Below are positions 4,924 through 11,934 of a stretch of DNA of 12,470 nucleotides, piece after piece. Made by a program: the position numbers and the translations under genes. The notes below the pieces were generated by a model. It was not told the origin of the DNA. It searched no databases and saw nothing but the letters and a program-made list of their open reading frames with translations. Source of the stretch: an uncultured Eubacteriales bacterium (GTDB taxonomy: Bacteria; Bacillota; Clostridia; Christensenellales; Aristaeellaceae); the NCBI GenBank assembly GCA_900553295.1, contig USCR01000063.1, positions 1-12,470 of the forward strand. The letters run 5' to 3'. The stretch's first letter is position 1. Every line of letters starts with the position of its first letter.

Positions 4924-7296
4924 ATGGATCAGCAGACCGTGCCCGTGGCGCGGAGCAAAAAACAAAAGCCGGCCAGATGGGAGTCCCAGGCCAAGGGAGG
5001 GATACGGCCGGAAACATTGCGGGAGATAAGGCGGATCGCTGCGGAGATGATCGCGCCTTTTCTTTTGGGATTTTCAGAGGTGATGGGCGTTCCTTCGGGG
5101 TTGCAGGCGGCGTATATGGGCGCGGTGGCCGTACGGGGGGAAAGCCTGCTGTGGCCCCTGTGTGGCTGCCTATTGTCCCTGGGCATGCGCGCCCTGTGGG
5201 GGCTGACGGTCCCATGGACGGCTCTGATCAGCTGGGGGCTGATGCTCTGGGGACCGCGGGTGCTGTTCCGCCAGCGGGTGGAGCGGCTGATGCTGTACAC
5301 GGGGATAGCGCTGCTCCCGGGCTTTATCCTTGCCCTGGTGGAGGGACAGCCGGAGGCGGTCATCCTGGGTGCTGCGTCGGTGCTTATGGGGGTGTTCAGC
5401 GCGCCCGTATTTCTCCGGGCGCTCATTGCCTGGAAAACACCCGGGATGATTACCCAAACCGAGGATACGGTGAGCGTATGCTTTCTGGTGGCCATGCTGC
5501 TGGGCGGCGGCAGCCGGCTCTCGCTGTTTGGCTTGCAGGTGGGCATGGTGGGCGCGGCCTTTTTGACGGTGGGCGCGGGGTTCTACCTGGGAAGCGGCGC
5601 AGGGACGCTCATGGGCATGCTGGGGGGCATCAGCATGGCGGCGCAGGGCTATCCCATGGACCTGGCGGTGGCGCTGGGCGCGGGGGGATTCCTTGCCGGA
5701 TTGACCCGGCGGCGGGAAAGCGCACCCTTGAGCGCCTTTGCCTTTGCGGTGGGCTGTGGCACGGTGCTGCTGTTTTCCGGACGCCTGCGGGCGGGATGGA
5801 TCACCGGGGGACTGCTGGGTACGGCCGCCCTGGCGCTGTATCCGCCGGTGGGGCGCAAATGGCTGGGGGATACCTTCCGGCGCCTGGGCAATGTGCGCCG
5901 CCTGGCGGAGGACCAGTATGCGGCCCTGTGGCTCACCCGCTGGGAGCACACCATGGAGGAGATGGCCTCCCAGGTGCCCATGCCCTGGGCGGACAAGCCC
6001 CCCCATGATACGGCCTGGTGGCGGGGACGCCTGTGCGCCGGATGTCCCCTGGAGGGGGAATGCCGTTGCCTGGAGGATCAGCGCTCCCTGGACAAGGCGG
6101 AGGAGGTTTGGGCCCGGCGGGGTGAGGACGAGCAGAGCTTTTTGCAGGCCATGGAAGGCCTCCGGGGCATGGGCTGCGCCCGGCTGTACCTAATGCGGGA
6201 GCGCATGGCGGCCCTGCGCCGGGAGGATAGCCTGCGCCAGGCCGCGCTGCACCGGGCATCCTATGAAAGGGAGATGGTACGCACCCATCTGCTGGCGGCA
6301 TCCGGGGCGGCCAAGGCCCTGGCGGAAATCTCCACCGGCGAGGACTGGTGGGAGGCCGTGATGATCCGCCGGGTGCAGAGCGCCCTGGGGGAGCGCTCCT
6401 TTCCCGCGGAGCTGCTTTTTGCCCGCCGGCTGCGGGGCAGGGCTTGCCTGGGCTTCCGCGAGGTGGCTACGCTGCCCCTGGGCAAGGTGGAGGAACAGCT
6501 GCGGCAGCTGATGGAAGAGGAAGTGGGGCTGCGCCTGGAGCCGGCGCGCCGGGAGGAGGGCGTCCTGGTGTTTGACGAGTTGGCTCCCTGGCGGGTGGAG
6601 GGCGGCTGGGCTGCCAGGGCCCTGGAAGAAGATACGGAGATGATGGGCAACGGGGATGCGGTGCTCATGTGCCGTTTGCCGGATGGGAGATTCCTTGGCG
6701 CGCTTTCCGACGGTATGGGCCATGGACTCCACGCCCACATGGAGAGCACCCGAACCCTGGAACTGCTCCGGCTATGCCTGCAGGCCGGGTACACGGTGGA
6801 GCAGACCCTTACCGCCGTGAACGGCATGATGCTCAGCGCCAATCAGGGGGAGGAATATGCCACGGTGGACCTGCTGGTGCTGGACCCCTGGCTGGGCCGG
6901 GCGGAGCTGCATAAGCTGGGCGCCTGTTACAGCGTGCTGGTTTGTGGCGGCCGGGAAACCTTGCTGGAGGGCGCGGCGCTGCCCTTGGGTATCCTGGAGG
7001 AAGTGGAGCCCCTGAGCACCAGCTTCCATCTGGAGGACGGGCAGCAGCTTTTCCTGATGAGCGACGGCATCACCGATGTGCTGGAGGAAAGCGAGCTGCG
7101 GGCTGCATGCCTGCGCTCCGCCGGGGAAACCACGGCGGAGGACGCCGCGGCGGCACTGCTGCAATGCGCCCTGAATGCCGTGGGAGACTCTCTCCATGAC
7201 GATGCCAGCTGTGCGGTGATCCGGGTGAGTCACCGTAAGAAGGAAGACAAACGAAAGAAGAAGACGGAGGCGCCCGACGGTGATGCGCTTTCCTGA
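4924..7296 (+). CDS. spoIIE: Stage II sporulation protein E, membrane PP2C phosphatase
   Basis: SpoIIE dephosphorylates the anti-anti-sigma factor SpoIIAA in the forespore, which releases sigma-F, and it helps place the polar septum. The 790-residue product (827 in B. subtilis) has the three-part family layout. A basic cytoplasmic N-terminus of about 35 residues is followed by a multi-span hydrophobic region to roughly residue 305, then a linker with a cysteine cluster (LCAGCPLEGECRCLEDQ, near 365-380), then a C-terminal PP2C phosphatase domain. Metal-binding acidic residues are visible: Asp596 in LSDGMGHG (594-601), Asp714 in MSDGITDVLE and Asp759-Asp760 in HDDASCAVIRV. ATG 4924 is chosen over in-frame starts further upstream because GGAGGTGAGG at 4911-4920 precedes it. 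The C-terminal tail is lysine-rich. Its presence implies an endospore former. Confidence 0.96.
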   Translation: MDQQTVPVARSKKQKPARWESQAKGGIRPETLREIRRIAAEMIAPFLLGFSEVMGVPSGLQAAYMGAVAVRGESLLWPLCGCLLSLGMRALWGLTVPWTALISWGLMLWGPRVLFRQRVERLMLYTGIALLPGFILALVEGQPEAVILGAASVLMGVFSAPVFLRALIAWKTPGMITQTEDTVSVCFLVAMLLGGGSRLSLFGLQVGMVGAAFLTVGAGFYLGSGAGTLMGMLGGISMAAQGYPMDLAVALGAGGFLAGLTRRRESAPLSAFAFAVGCGTVLLFSGRLRAGWITGGLLGTAALALYPPVGRKWLGDTFRRLGNVRRLAEDQYAALWLTRWEHTMEEMASQVPMPWADKPPHDTAWWRGRLCAGCPLEGECRCLEDQRSLDKAEEVWARRGEDEQSFLQAMEGLRGMGCARLYLMRERMAALRREDSLRQAALHRASYEREMVRTHLLAASGAAKALAEISTGEDWWEAVMIRRVQSALGERSFPAELLFARRLRGRACLGFREVATLPLGKVEEQLRQLMEEEVGLRLEPARREEGVLVFDELAPWRVEGGWAARALEEDTEMMGNGDAVLMCRLPDGRFLGALSDGMGHGLHAHMESTRTLELLRLCLQAGYTVEQTLTAVNGMMLSANQGEEYATVDLLVLDPWLGRAELHKLGACYSVLVCGGRETLLEGAALPLGILEEVEPLSTSFHLEDGQQLFLMSDGITDVLEESELRAACLRSAGETTAEDAAAALLQCALNAVGDSLHDDASCAVIRVSHRKKEDKRKKKTEAPDGDALS

Positions 7297-7335
7297 TGCG
7301 GAACCTGGGCAGGAAACAAAGCCAATATGGACGAG

Positions 7336-7367
7336 CTGCCATGGAATAAAGGCCATGGCAGTTTTTT
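7336..7367 (+). terminator. Terminator of spoIIE
   Basis: A perfect 9-bp stem, CTGCCATGG (7336-7344) with CCATGGCAG (7353-7361), encloses an 8-base loop and is followed directly by six T residues (7362-7367). It lies 39 bases after the spoIIE stop and before the next promoter, so spoIIE is insulated from the potassium-uptake genes. Confidence 0.93.
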
Positions 7368-7426
7368 CATATGCGCCGCACTGGGTTTATGCCAAGACAG
7401 GAGAAGGACATGCCTGACAAAAAGGC

Positions 7427-7455
7427 TGTACATTTGCCACGAAACGTGATATAAT
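7427..7455 (+). promoter_or_regulatory. Sigma-A promoter of the ktrBA-esterase operon
   Basis: TGTACA at 7427-7432 is followed after 17 bases by a perfect TATAAT at 7450-7455, preceded by TG at 7447-7448 (extended -10). Transcription would start near 7462, leaving a short leader of about 20-30 bases before ktrB. That leaves no room for the c-di-AMP riboswitch found ahead of some potassium-transport operons. Confidence 0.82.
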
Positions 7456-7481
7456 AATAGACAAGTTTTGCATGAAAGGTG

Positions 7482-8867
7482 ATGAACCGGGTGGATTCCG
7501 CAACAAGCGACCAAGGCTGGAAGCAAAAGGCCATACGGCCTGAACGGGTGATGGCGGCAGGATTTCTGGCACTGATTGTGGCAGGCGGACTGCTGCTGTC
7601 CCTGCCCATTGCCACGGTGGACCGTCAGAGTATTGGGTTATTCAACGGCCTGTTTACGGCTACCTCAGCGGTGTGCGTAACGGGGCTGGTGGTGGTGGAC
7701 ACGGGGCCGACGTTTTCGCTTTTTGGACAATGCGTACTGATGGCGCTGATCCAGACGGGCGGCCTGGGATTTATGATCTTCGCTACCCTGGTGATGCTGG
7801 CGCTGGGACGGCGGGTTTCTCTGCGTGACCGCATGATGATCCGCGAATCCATGAACGCCACAACCTTGTCGGGATTGATCCGGCTTACGCTGTGGTACGG
7901 CGGCCTGGCCCTGGGCATTGAGCTGATTGGCGCGGCGCTGCTGAGCATTCGCTTTGTCCCGGCGCTGGGATGGGGACGGGGCATCTATTATGGCGTGTTC
8001 CACTCCATCAGCGCCTTTTGCAACGCTGGCTTTGACCTGTTTGGAAACTATGCCAGCCTCACCGGCTTTGCCCAGGACCCCTTGGTGGTGCTGACCATTG
8101 CCATGCTGATTATCCTGGGCGGACTTGGTTTTTCCGTGCTGTTTGAAGCCGTGCACTGTATGGGTGCGCCCCGCAGGCTATCCCTTCACACGCGCCTGGT
8201 GCTGGGCATGACGCTGCTGCTGCTGGTGGTGGGCACACTGTTTTACCTGGCGCTGGAATGGAACAATCCGGCCACCCTGGGGGCGGAAGGCATGGGCATA
8301 GGCGGAAAAGTGATGAATGCTTTCTTCCAGTCCGTAACCATGCGCACCGCCGGGTTCAATACGGTGGACCTGGCAGGCATGCGGGAAGCGTCCAAGCTGA
8401 TGTCCGTGATCCTGATGTTCATTGGCGCGTCTCCGGCATCCACCGGCGGCGGCGTTAAGACCACCACCGTAAGCCTGCTGATTTTGCTGGTGCTTAGCGT
8501 GATACGCGGCCAGGATGAGGTCAACGTGATGAAACGCCGGCTGCCGGCGGACCTGATGCGCCGCGCCCTGGTGATTCTGGTAATCAGCCTGGTGGTTGTC
8601 CTGGTGGGCACCATGGTGCTCACGGTGGCAGAGCGGGAAGAAAAGGATTTCCTGGACCTGCTGTTTGAAGGCATGAGCGCCTTTGGCACGGTGGGCGTGT
8701 CGGCGGCGGGAACGCCCACCCTCAGCCCGGTGAGCAAGGCGACGCTGATTCCTATGATGTATCTGGGCCGCGTGGGGCCGCTGACCCTGGCCCTGGCACT
8801 GGCGCACAAGAGCACCGCAACGCAGAAACATCTGCGCTATCCGGAAGAAAAAATCATGATTGGTTAA
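7482..8867 (+). CDS. ktrB: KtrB/TrkH-family potassium channel subunit
   Basis: This is the ion-conducting subunit of a KtrAB-type potassium uptake system in the cytoplasmic membrane. The 461-residue product shows the four repeated selectivity-filter loops of the Trk/Ktr superfamily: SAVCVTGL near residue 62, SISAFCNAGFD near 175, MRTAGFN near 287 and AFGTVGVS near 400. Each has the conserved glycine that lines the pore. SPASTGGGVKTTT, just after the third loop, is the gating loop typical of KtrB. Its length is near B. subtilis KtrB. The start is uncertain. ATG 7482 is used here, but AAAGGTGAT at 7475-7483 is better placed for GTG 7491, and GTG 7479 is also in frame. The gene is followed directly by ktrA, its regulatory partner; the TAA overlaps an unused ATG. 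Confidence 0.94.
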   Translation: MNRVDSATSDQGWKQKAIRPERVMAAGFLALIVAGGLLLSLPIATVDRQSIGLFNGLFTATSAVCVTGLVVVDTGPTFSLFGQCVLMALIQTGGLGFMIFATLVMLALGRRVSLRDRMMIRESMNATTLSGLIRLTLWYGGLALGIELIGAALLSIRFVPALGWGRGIYYGVFHSISAFCNAGFDLFGNYASLTGFAQDPLVVLTIAMLIILGGLGFSVLFEAVHCMGAPRRLSLHTRLVLGMTLLLLVVGTLFYLALEWNNPATLGAEGMGIGGKVMNAFFQSVTMRTAGFNTVDLAGMREASKLMSVILMFIGASPASTGGGVKTTTVSLLILLVLSVIRGQDEVNVMKRRLPADLMRRALVILVISLVVVLVGTMVLTVAEREEKDFLDLLFEGMSAFGTVGVSAAGTPTLSPVSKATLIPMMYLGRVGPLTLALALAHKSTATQKHLRYPEEKIMIG

Positions 8868-8878
8868 TGGAGGAACGT

Positions 8879-9535
8879 ATGAAAAGTACTCGAAAGCAAT
8901 ATCTTGTCCTTGGGCTGGGCCGCTTTGGCGACAGCCTGGCGCGAAACTTGTGCAAGCTGGGCCATGAGGTGCTGGCGGTTGATAAGGATACGGAGCTGGT
9001 GGAGGCCCTGGCCCCCTATGTGACGCAGGCGGTGCAGGCGGACGCCACGGAGGAGGCGGCCCTGGAGGCACTGGGCATCCGGAACTTTGACGCGGCCATT
9101 GTGGCCATTGGCAACGTGCGGGATTCCATACTGGTCAGCGTACTTTGCAAGGAAGCGGGCGTACCCTATGTGGTGGCCAAGGCGGTGGACGAGCTCCATG
9201 CCAAGGTGCTGCGCAAGGTGGGGGTGGATCGGGTCATTTACCCGGAGCGGGACATGGGACTGCGGGTGGCCAAGTCCCTGGTGTCTCCCAATTTCCTGGA
9301 AATGATTGAACTGAATAACGAATATGCTCTGGTGGAGGTGCGCTGCCCGGAGGAGTGGTGTGATCAGTCCCTGATGGCCTTGAATATCCGGCGCAACTGG
9401 GGCGTTAGCATCATTGCCATTCACCGGAACAAGGAGTTCCTGGTGTCTCCTGGCGCGGATGCAGTGCTGCATTCCGGCGATGTGCTGCTGGTGCTGGGAA
9501 CACAGAAAGCCATCGACAAGATTAACGAAAAGTGA
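8879..9535 (+). CDS. ktrA: KtrA, RCK-domain gating subunit of the potassium channel
   Basis: KtrA forms a cytoplasmic ring that binds nucleotides (ATP/ADP, and in Firmicutes c-di-AMP at its C-terminal domain) and gates KtrB. The 218-residue product carries the Rossmann motif GLGRFG at residues 12-17 and the acidic end of the second strand at Asp35 (VLAVDKD). It also has family-typical segments DATEEAALEALGIRNFDAAIVAIG, shown here in part as GIRNFDAAIVAIG, and VDRVIYPERDMG near residues 116-127. The remainder (about 135-218) matches the RCK C-terminal domain. ATG 8879 is chosen over the in-frame ATG 8867 because GGAGGA at 8869-8874 sits 4 bases ahead of it and because B. subtilis KtrA begins at the equivalent place. 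It lies 11 bases behind ktrB. Confidence 0.95.
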   Translation: MKSTRKQYLVLGLGRFGDSLARNLCKLGHEVLAVDKDTELVEALAPYVTQAVQADATEEAALEALGIRNFDAAIVAIGNVRDSILVSVLCKEAGVPYVVAKAVDELHAKVLRKVGVDRVIYPERDMGLRVAKSLVSPNFLEMIELNNEYALVEVRCPEEWCDQSLMALNIRRNWGVSIIAIHRNKEFLVSPGADAVLHSGDVLLVLGTQKAIDKINEK

Positions 9536-9567
9536 GGATGCCTATGGAACGTGTGGGGGAGCGCAAC

Positions 9568-10326
9568 ATGGCCGACGCCATGGCACAACCGTTCTTTTTC
9601 CCGGGTGGGGAGCATGGCGTGCTATTGATCCATGGATTTACGGGCAGCAGCGGCCATATGCGCTTGCTGGGAGAGCACCTACACGCGGTGGGATTTACTG
9701 TCCGCGGCATTAACCTGCCCGGACATGGCAGCCGCCTGGAGGACATGGGTAAATATACCTGGAAGGACTGGTTGCAGGCGTCCAAAATGGCGGTGGCGGA
9801 GATGCAGGAGCAATGCCGCTATGTGAGTGTAGCGGGGTTGTCCATGGGGGGCGTGCTGACACTGCTGGTGGCGGAGCAGATGGAGATTACCGCCGCGGCC
9901 CCCATTTCGGCCCCCATGGGCGTACAGAACCGTTTTCTGCCCTTCGCCCGGCTGGGCTCCCTGGTGATGAAAACGACCTATTGGCAGCGGGATCGCGAGC
10001 GGGAGCTGCTGCTGGATCAACGGTATGATTACGGCTATGCGGGCTTTCCCACCAAATCGGCGGCGGATCTGTACCACCTGATGCGTCTGGCCCGGCGAAA
10101 CCTGTATGCCGTTACGTGTCCGGTGCTGGTGGTACAGTCCCGTAAGGATGAGACCATCACCGCCGATAGCGCGGAAGTCATTGTGAACGGCGTTAGCAGC
10201 CAGCGCCGGGGCGTGATGTACCTGGAGGACGTGCCGCACGTGTGCACCATTTCCCGGGAGCATGCGCATATCGCTCAGGCCCTGGAGGAGCTGTTCCGCA
10301 AGGCGGAAACCGAAAAGACCGCGTGA
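9568..10326 (+). CDS. Carboxylesterase/monoacylglycerol lipase-like alpha/beta hydrolase (Est30-like)
   Basis: This is a cytoplasmic serine hydrolase of the alpha/beta fold, predicted to cleave short- to medium-chain esters. The 252-residue product has the oxyanion segment HGFTG at 22-26, the nucleophile elbow GLSMGG with Ser92, Asp194 in SRKDETI and His224 in VPHVCT. These positions nearly coincide with my recollection of the Geobacillus Est30 triad (Ser94, Asp193, His223), including the PFFF start and the VVQSRKDE segment. That agreement and GGGGGAG at 9555-9561 favour ATG 9568. The alternative ATG 9544 (with GAGG at 9534-9537) would add eight residues. No signal peptide is present. The gene follows ktrA by 32 bases with no terminator between, so it is likely co-transcribed. 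The physiological substrate and any link to potassium transport are unknown. Confidence 0.88.
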   Translation: MADAMAQPFFFPGGEHGVLLIHGFTGSSGHMRLLGEHLHAVGFTVRGINLPGHGSRLEDMGKYTWKDWLQASKMAVAEMQEQCRYVSVAGLSMGGVLTLLVAEQMEITAAAPISAPMGVQNRFLPFARLGSLVMKTTYWQRDRERELLLDQRYDYGYAGFPTKSAADLYHLMRLARRNLYAVTCPVLVVQSRKDETITADSAEVIVNGVSSQRRGVMYLEDVPHVCTISREHAHIAQALEELFRKAETEKTA

Positions 10327-10334
10327 GTCCTTTG

Positions 10335-10352
10335 CCAGGGGGTTCCTCCTGG
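10335..10352 (+). terminator. Weak terminator-like hairpin after the esterase gene
   Basis: CCAGGGG (10335-10341) can pair with CTCCTGG (10346-10352), with one G-T pair and a four-base loop, nine bases after the esterase stop. No T tract follows, so termination may be inefficient or factor-dependent, and some read-through into the tRNA genes is possible. Confidence 0.35.
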
Positions 10353-10391
10353 AGTACCTAAGAAAATATTCAAATAATGTAAAAAAAAAGC

Positions 10392-10420
10392 TTGACATTT
10401 GGAACGCTTTCGTGTATTAT
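10392..10420 (+). promoter_or_regulatory. Strong sigma-A promoter of the tRNA-Met pair
   Basis: A perfect TTGACA at 10392-10397 is followed after 17 bases by TATTAT at 10415-10420, five of six matches to TATAAT. An A/T-rich tract (10357-10390) with a run of A residues lies directly upstream and may act as an UP element. Strength of this kind is expected for stable RNA genes. The leader before the first tRNA contains a GACCG-AAAG-CGGTC hairpin at 10450-10463. Confidence 0.9.
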
Positions 10421-10467
10421 ATTTCTTGTCGCCGCAAGCGGTGCACACAGACCGAAAGCGGTCTTAT

Positions 10468-10544
<77 letters not shown>

Positions 10545-10547
10545 AAT

Positions 10548-10621
10548 GGCTCCGTAGCTCAGTTGGCTAGAGCATTCGGTTCATACCCGGAGTGTCATAG
10601 GTTCGAATCCTATCGGAGCCA
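10548..10621 (+). tRNA. Elongator tRNA-Met (CAT)
   Basis: The 74-base cloverleaf has a fully paired acceptor stem GGCTCCG/CGGAGCC, a GCTC/GAGC D-arm, an anticodon loop TTCATAC, an ATAGG/CCTAT T-arm and the loop TTCGAAT. The anticodon arm resembles that of Gram-positive elongator tRNA-Met rather than the CAT-anticodon isoleucine tRNA that is modified to lysidine, although that alternative cannot be fully excluded by eye. CCA is not encoded (ACGCA follows), so it must be added enzymatically. It lies only three bases after the initiator tRNA. Confidence 0.93.
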
Positions 10622-10627
10622 CGCAGA

Positions 10628-10663
10628 ACAGGTTCATGAGATGTCTCATGGGCCTGTTTTTTT
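10628..10663 (+). terminator. Terminator of the tRNA operon
   Basis: ACAGG (10628-10632) pairs with CCTGT (10653-10657) and CATGAG (10635-10640) with CTCATG (10645-10650). A two-by-two internal mismatch separates the helices, the loop has four bases, and a run of seven T residues ends at 10663. It ends the tRNA transcript seven bases after the second tRNA. Confidence 0.92.
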
Positions 10664-10970
10664 GTTTTGAACAGAGAACCCCTATCCGCATGGTGAGAAG
10701 CATCCAAAGAAGTATCTGTGGGAACCGCCGGGCAGCGCCCTGACAAAACGGCTTTCCGGTGGGGACAGCATGAACAACAGGGCACGGCCTCCTCAGTGGC
10801 GAGAATCTGTCCGAAGCCAGCGGGACGGTTGTGCCAGGCGCCTGCGCAGGGCGTTTTTTGTTTGCTGGGGGATAGGATTGCGGGCACATCCAAGCACGGA
10901 AATAAAAATGGACCAAGGCTGCAAGAAAACAAGAACAGTGCATATATTGGAATTAATATGCAAAATGTAA
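10664..10970. other. Gene-free interval with possible RNA structure and a terminator-like hairpin
   Basis: I find no convincing gene here on either strand. The open frames lack ribosome sites and coding character, and those on the minus strand run into the complement of the tRNA. On the + strand several segments can pair: CCGCCGG (10725-10731) with CCGGTGG (10756-10762), GGACAG (10763-10768) with CTGTCC (10807-10812), and GGCTT (10750-10754) with AAGCC (10814-10818). These are followed by a CGCC(T)/(G)GGCG stem at 10839-10853 and six T residues at 10854-10859. This could be a small RNA or the leader of a lost gene. No good promoter is visible ahead of it. The last 110 bases are AT-rich. Confidence 0.35.
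10939..10962. repeat. Perfect 7-bp inverted repeat, operator-like
   Basis: TGCATAT (10939-10945) and ATATGCA (10956-10962) form a perfect inverted repeat with a 10-base AT-rich spacer. The arm centres are 17 bases apart, suitable for a dimeric DNA-binding protein on two turns less a few bases. It lies just before the remains of the AraC-family gene. There is no T tract, so it is not a terminator. Function is inferred only. Confidence 0.4.
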
Positions 10971-11058
10971 AAACATGGTAGCGTGATTTACGCCATGAGC
11001 GATGACTACCTGCTGTTCATCGTGGCGGCGCTGGTGATGTGCCTTGTGGCGGCGGACT
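10971..11058 (+). pseudogene. Remnant of the membrane-helix region of an AraC-type sensor-regulator
   Basis: In the frame of ATG 10995 the sequence reads YLLFIVAALVMCLVA, the first half of a membrane helix, and then loses hydrophobicity. The second half, GLAVYFSYKISRPI, continues in the frame of the downstream AraC gene. One missing base in the GCGGCGGA tract near 11048-11056 accounts for this: restoring a G gives an unbroken helix ending in the conserved SRPI turn. This frame is closed by a stop at 10968-10970, and no extracellular sensing domain, usually some 250-300 residues, can be found upstream. The gene is therefore both frameshifted and 5'-truncated. Confidence 0.7.
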
Positions 11059-11908
11059 GGCGGTCTACTTCTCCTACAAGATCTCCCGGCCCATTCAGCG
11101 GATCTATTCTTCCATTGGGGACAAGACGGGGGAAGAGCCCAAGTCTCTCCAGAATGTGAGCCAGCGGTTCAGCTTTTTCCTCAGCAACTATCAGGAGGCG
11201 AAGGAGGAAGAGCGGTCCCTGCGCACCAGCTTTGTGGAGATGGCGGTGCTGCGCCTGCTCTCGGGACACGATACCCATATTCAGGACCTGACCCGTCAGC
11301 TGGAGCGGAAATGCGCCTTCACAGATCCGGTGTACCAGCTGTGTGTGGTGGAGGTGACCTTCAGCCAGGAGCAGGAGGCCTTCCGGGACACGGAACGGAT
11401 CAACATGCAGCTGAACTTCCGCGGCGATTTGGCGGAGCGGGACGTAACCCTGCCGGCCCACAGCCTGTACCGTGGCCTGCGGGCGGATGTGGAGCTCCCC
11501 GGCGGCATTGTGGCCAAGCGCAAGCTGCTGAACGAATTTTATCACGAGCTGACGGACATGCAGGGCATCGGCAGCGAATCCAACCTTACGGCCAGCATTG
11601 TGGCCTATGTGGAAAAGCATTACTCCAGCGACCTGTACCTGGAACGGATTGCCCAGGAGCTGGGCCTGTCGGTGAAATACATTTCCAAGGTGTTCAAGGA
11701 AAAGACCGGACGAAACCTGTCGGACTATATTAACGAAGTGCGCATCCAGCATGTCAAGGAGATGCTGATGCAAACGGATATGAGCATTGCCAGCATCAGT
11801 GAGGCGGCGGGGGTCTACTCCCGCTCCACGCTCATTCGCCTGTTCCGCAAGTATGAGGGGGTAACCCCCAGCGAATACCGGGAACTGGCGCACGGCCAGA
11901 AGAACTGA
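11039..11908 (+). CDS. AraC-family transcriptional regulator, C-terminal part of a truncated gene
   Basis: The intact frame encodes 289 residues. It starts within a membrane helix (GGLAVYFSYKISRPIQRI), passes through a coiled, charged linker (residues about 30-65) and a poorly conserved middle region, and ends in a complete AraC DNA-binding domain from about residue 185. The first helix-turn-helix is LYLERIAQELGLSVKYISKVFKEKTG, quoted in part as IAQELGLSVKYISKVF; the second is SIASISEAAGVYSRSTLIRLF, in part ISEAAGVYSRSTLIRLF. The terminal GVTPSEYRE is the family's signature end. Full-length relatives are membrane sensors of the YesN/AraC type that control sugar-use genes, and a glycosidase-like gene follows 26 bases later. 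GTG 11039 has no ribosome site and an earlier frame holds the rest of the helix, so I think this is a decayed gene rather than a functional start. Confidence 0.72.
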   Translation: MPCGGGLAVYFSYKISRPIQRIYSSIGDKTGEEPKSLQNVSQRFSFFLSNYQEAKEEERSLRTSFVEMAVLRLLSGHDTHIQDLTRQLERKCAFTDPVYQLCVVEVTFSQEQEAFRDTERINMQLNFRGDLAERDVTLPAHSLYRGLRADVELPGGIVAKRKLLNEFYHELTDMQGIGSESNLTASIVAYVEKHYSSDLYLERIAQELGLSVKYISKVFKEKTGRNLSDYINEVRIQHVKEMLMQTDMSIASISEAAGVYSRSTLIRLFRKYEGVTPSEYRELAHGQKN

Positions 11909-11934
11909 ATGCATACATACAGGAGGGAAATGCC

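Noticed and set aside
7410..7454. Fourteen-codon ORF with a nearby AGGAGA ahead of ktrB
   Set aside because: It lies upstream of the mapped-looking promoter, its stop falls inside the -10 element, and no transcript would be expected to carry it.
7456..7481. c-di-AMP riboswitch controlling ktrB
   Set aside because: The leader after the promoter is only about 20-30 bases, far too short.
10763..10818. HDV-like ribozyme or cobalamin riboswitch in the gap after the tRNAs
   Set aside because: CCTCCTC and CAGTGGC resemble parts of these motifs, but strand spacing and the remaining core elements do not fit.
10567..10943. Minus-strand frames containing IGFEPMTLRV-like sequence
   Set aside because: This is the well-known artefact of translating the complement of a tRNA gene (elongator tRNA-Met at 10548-10621).
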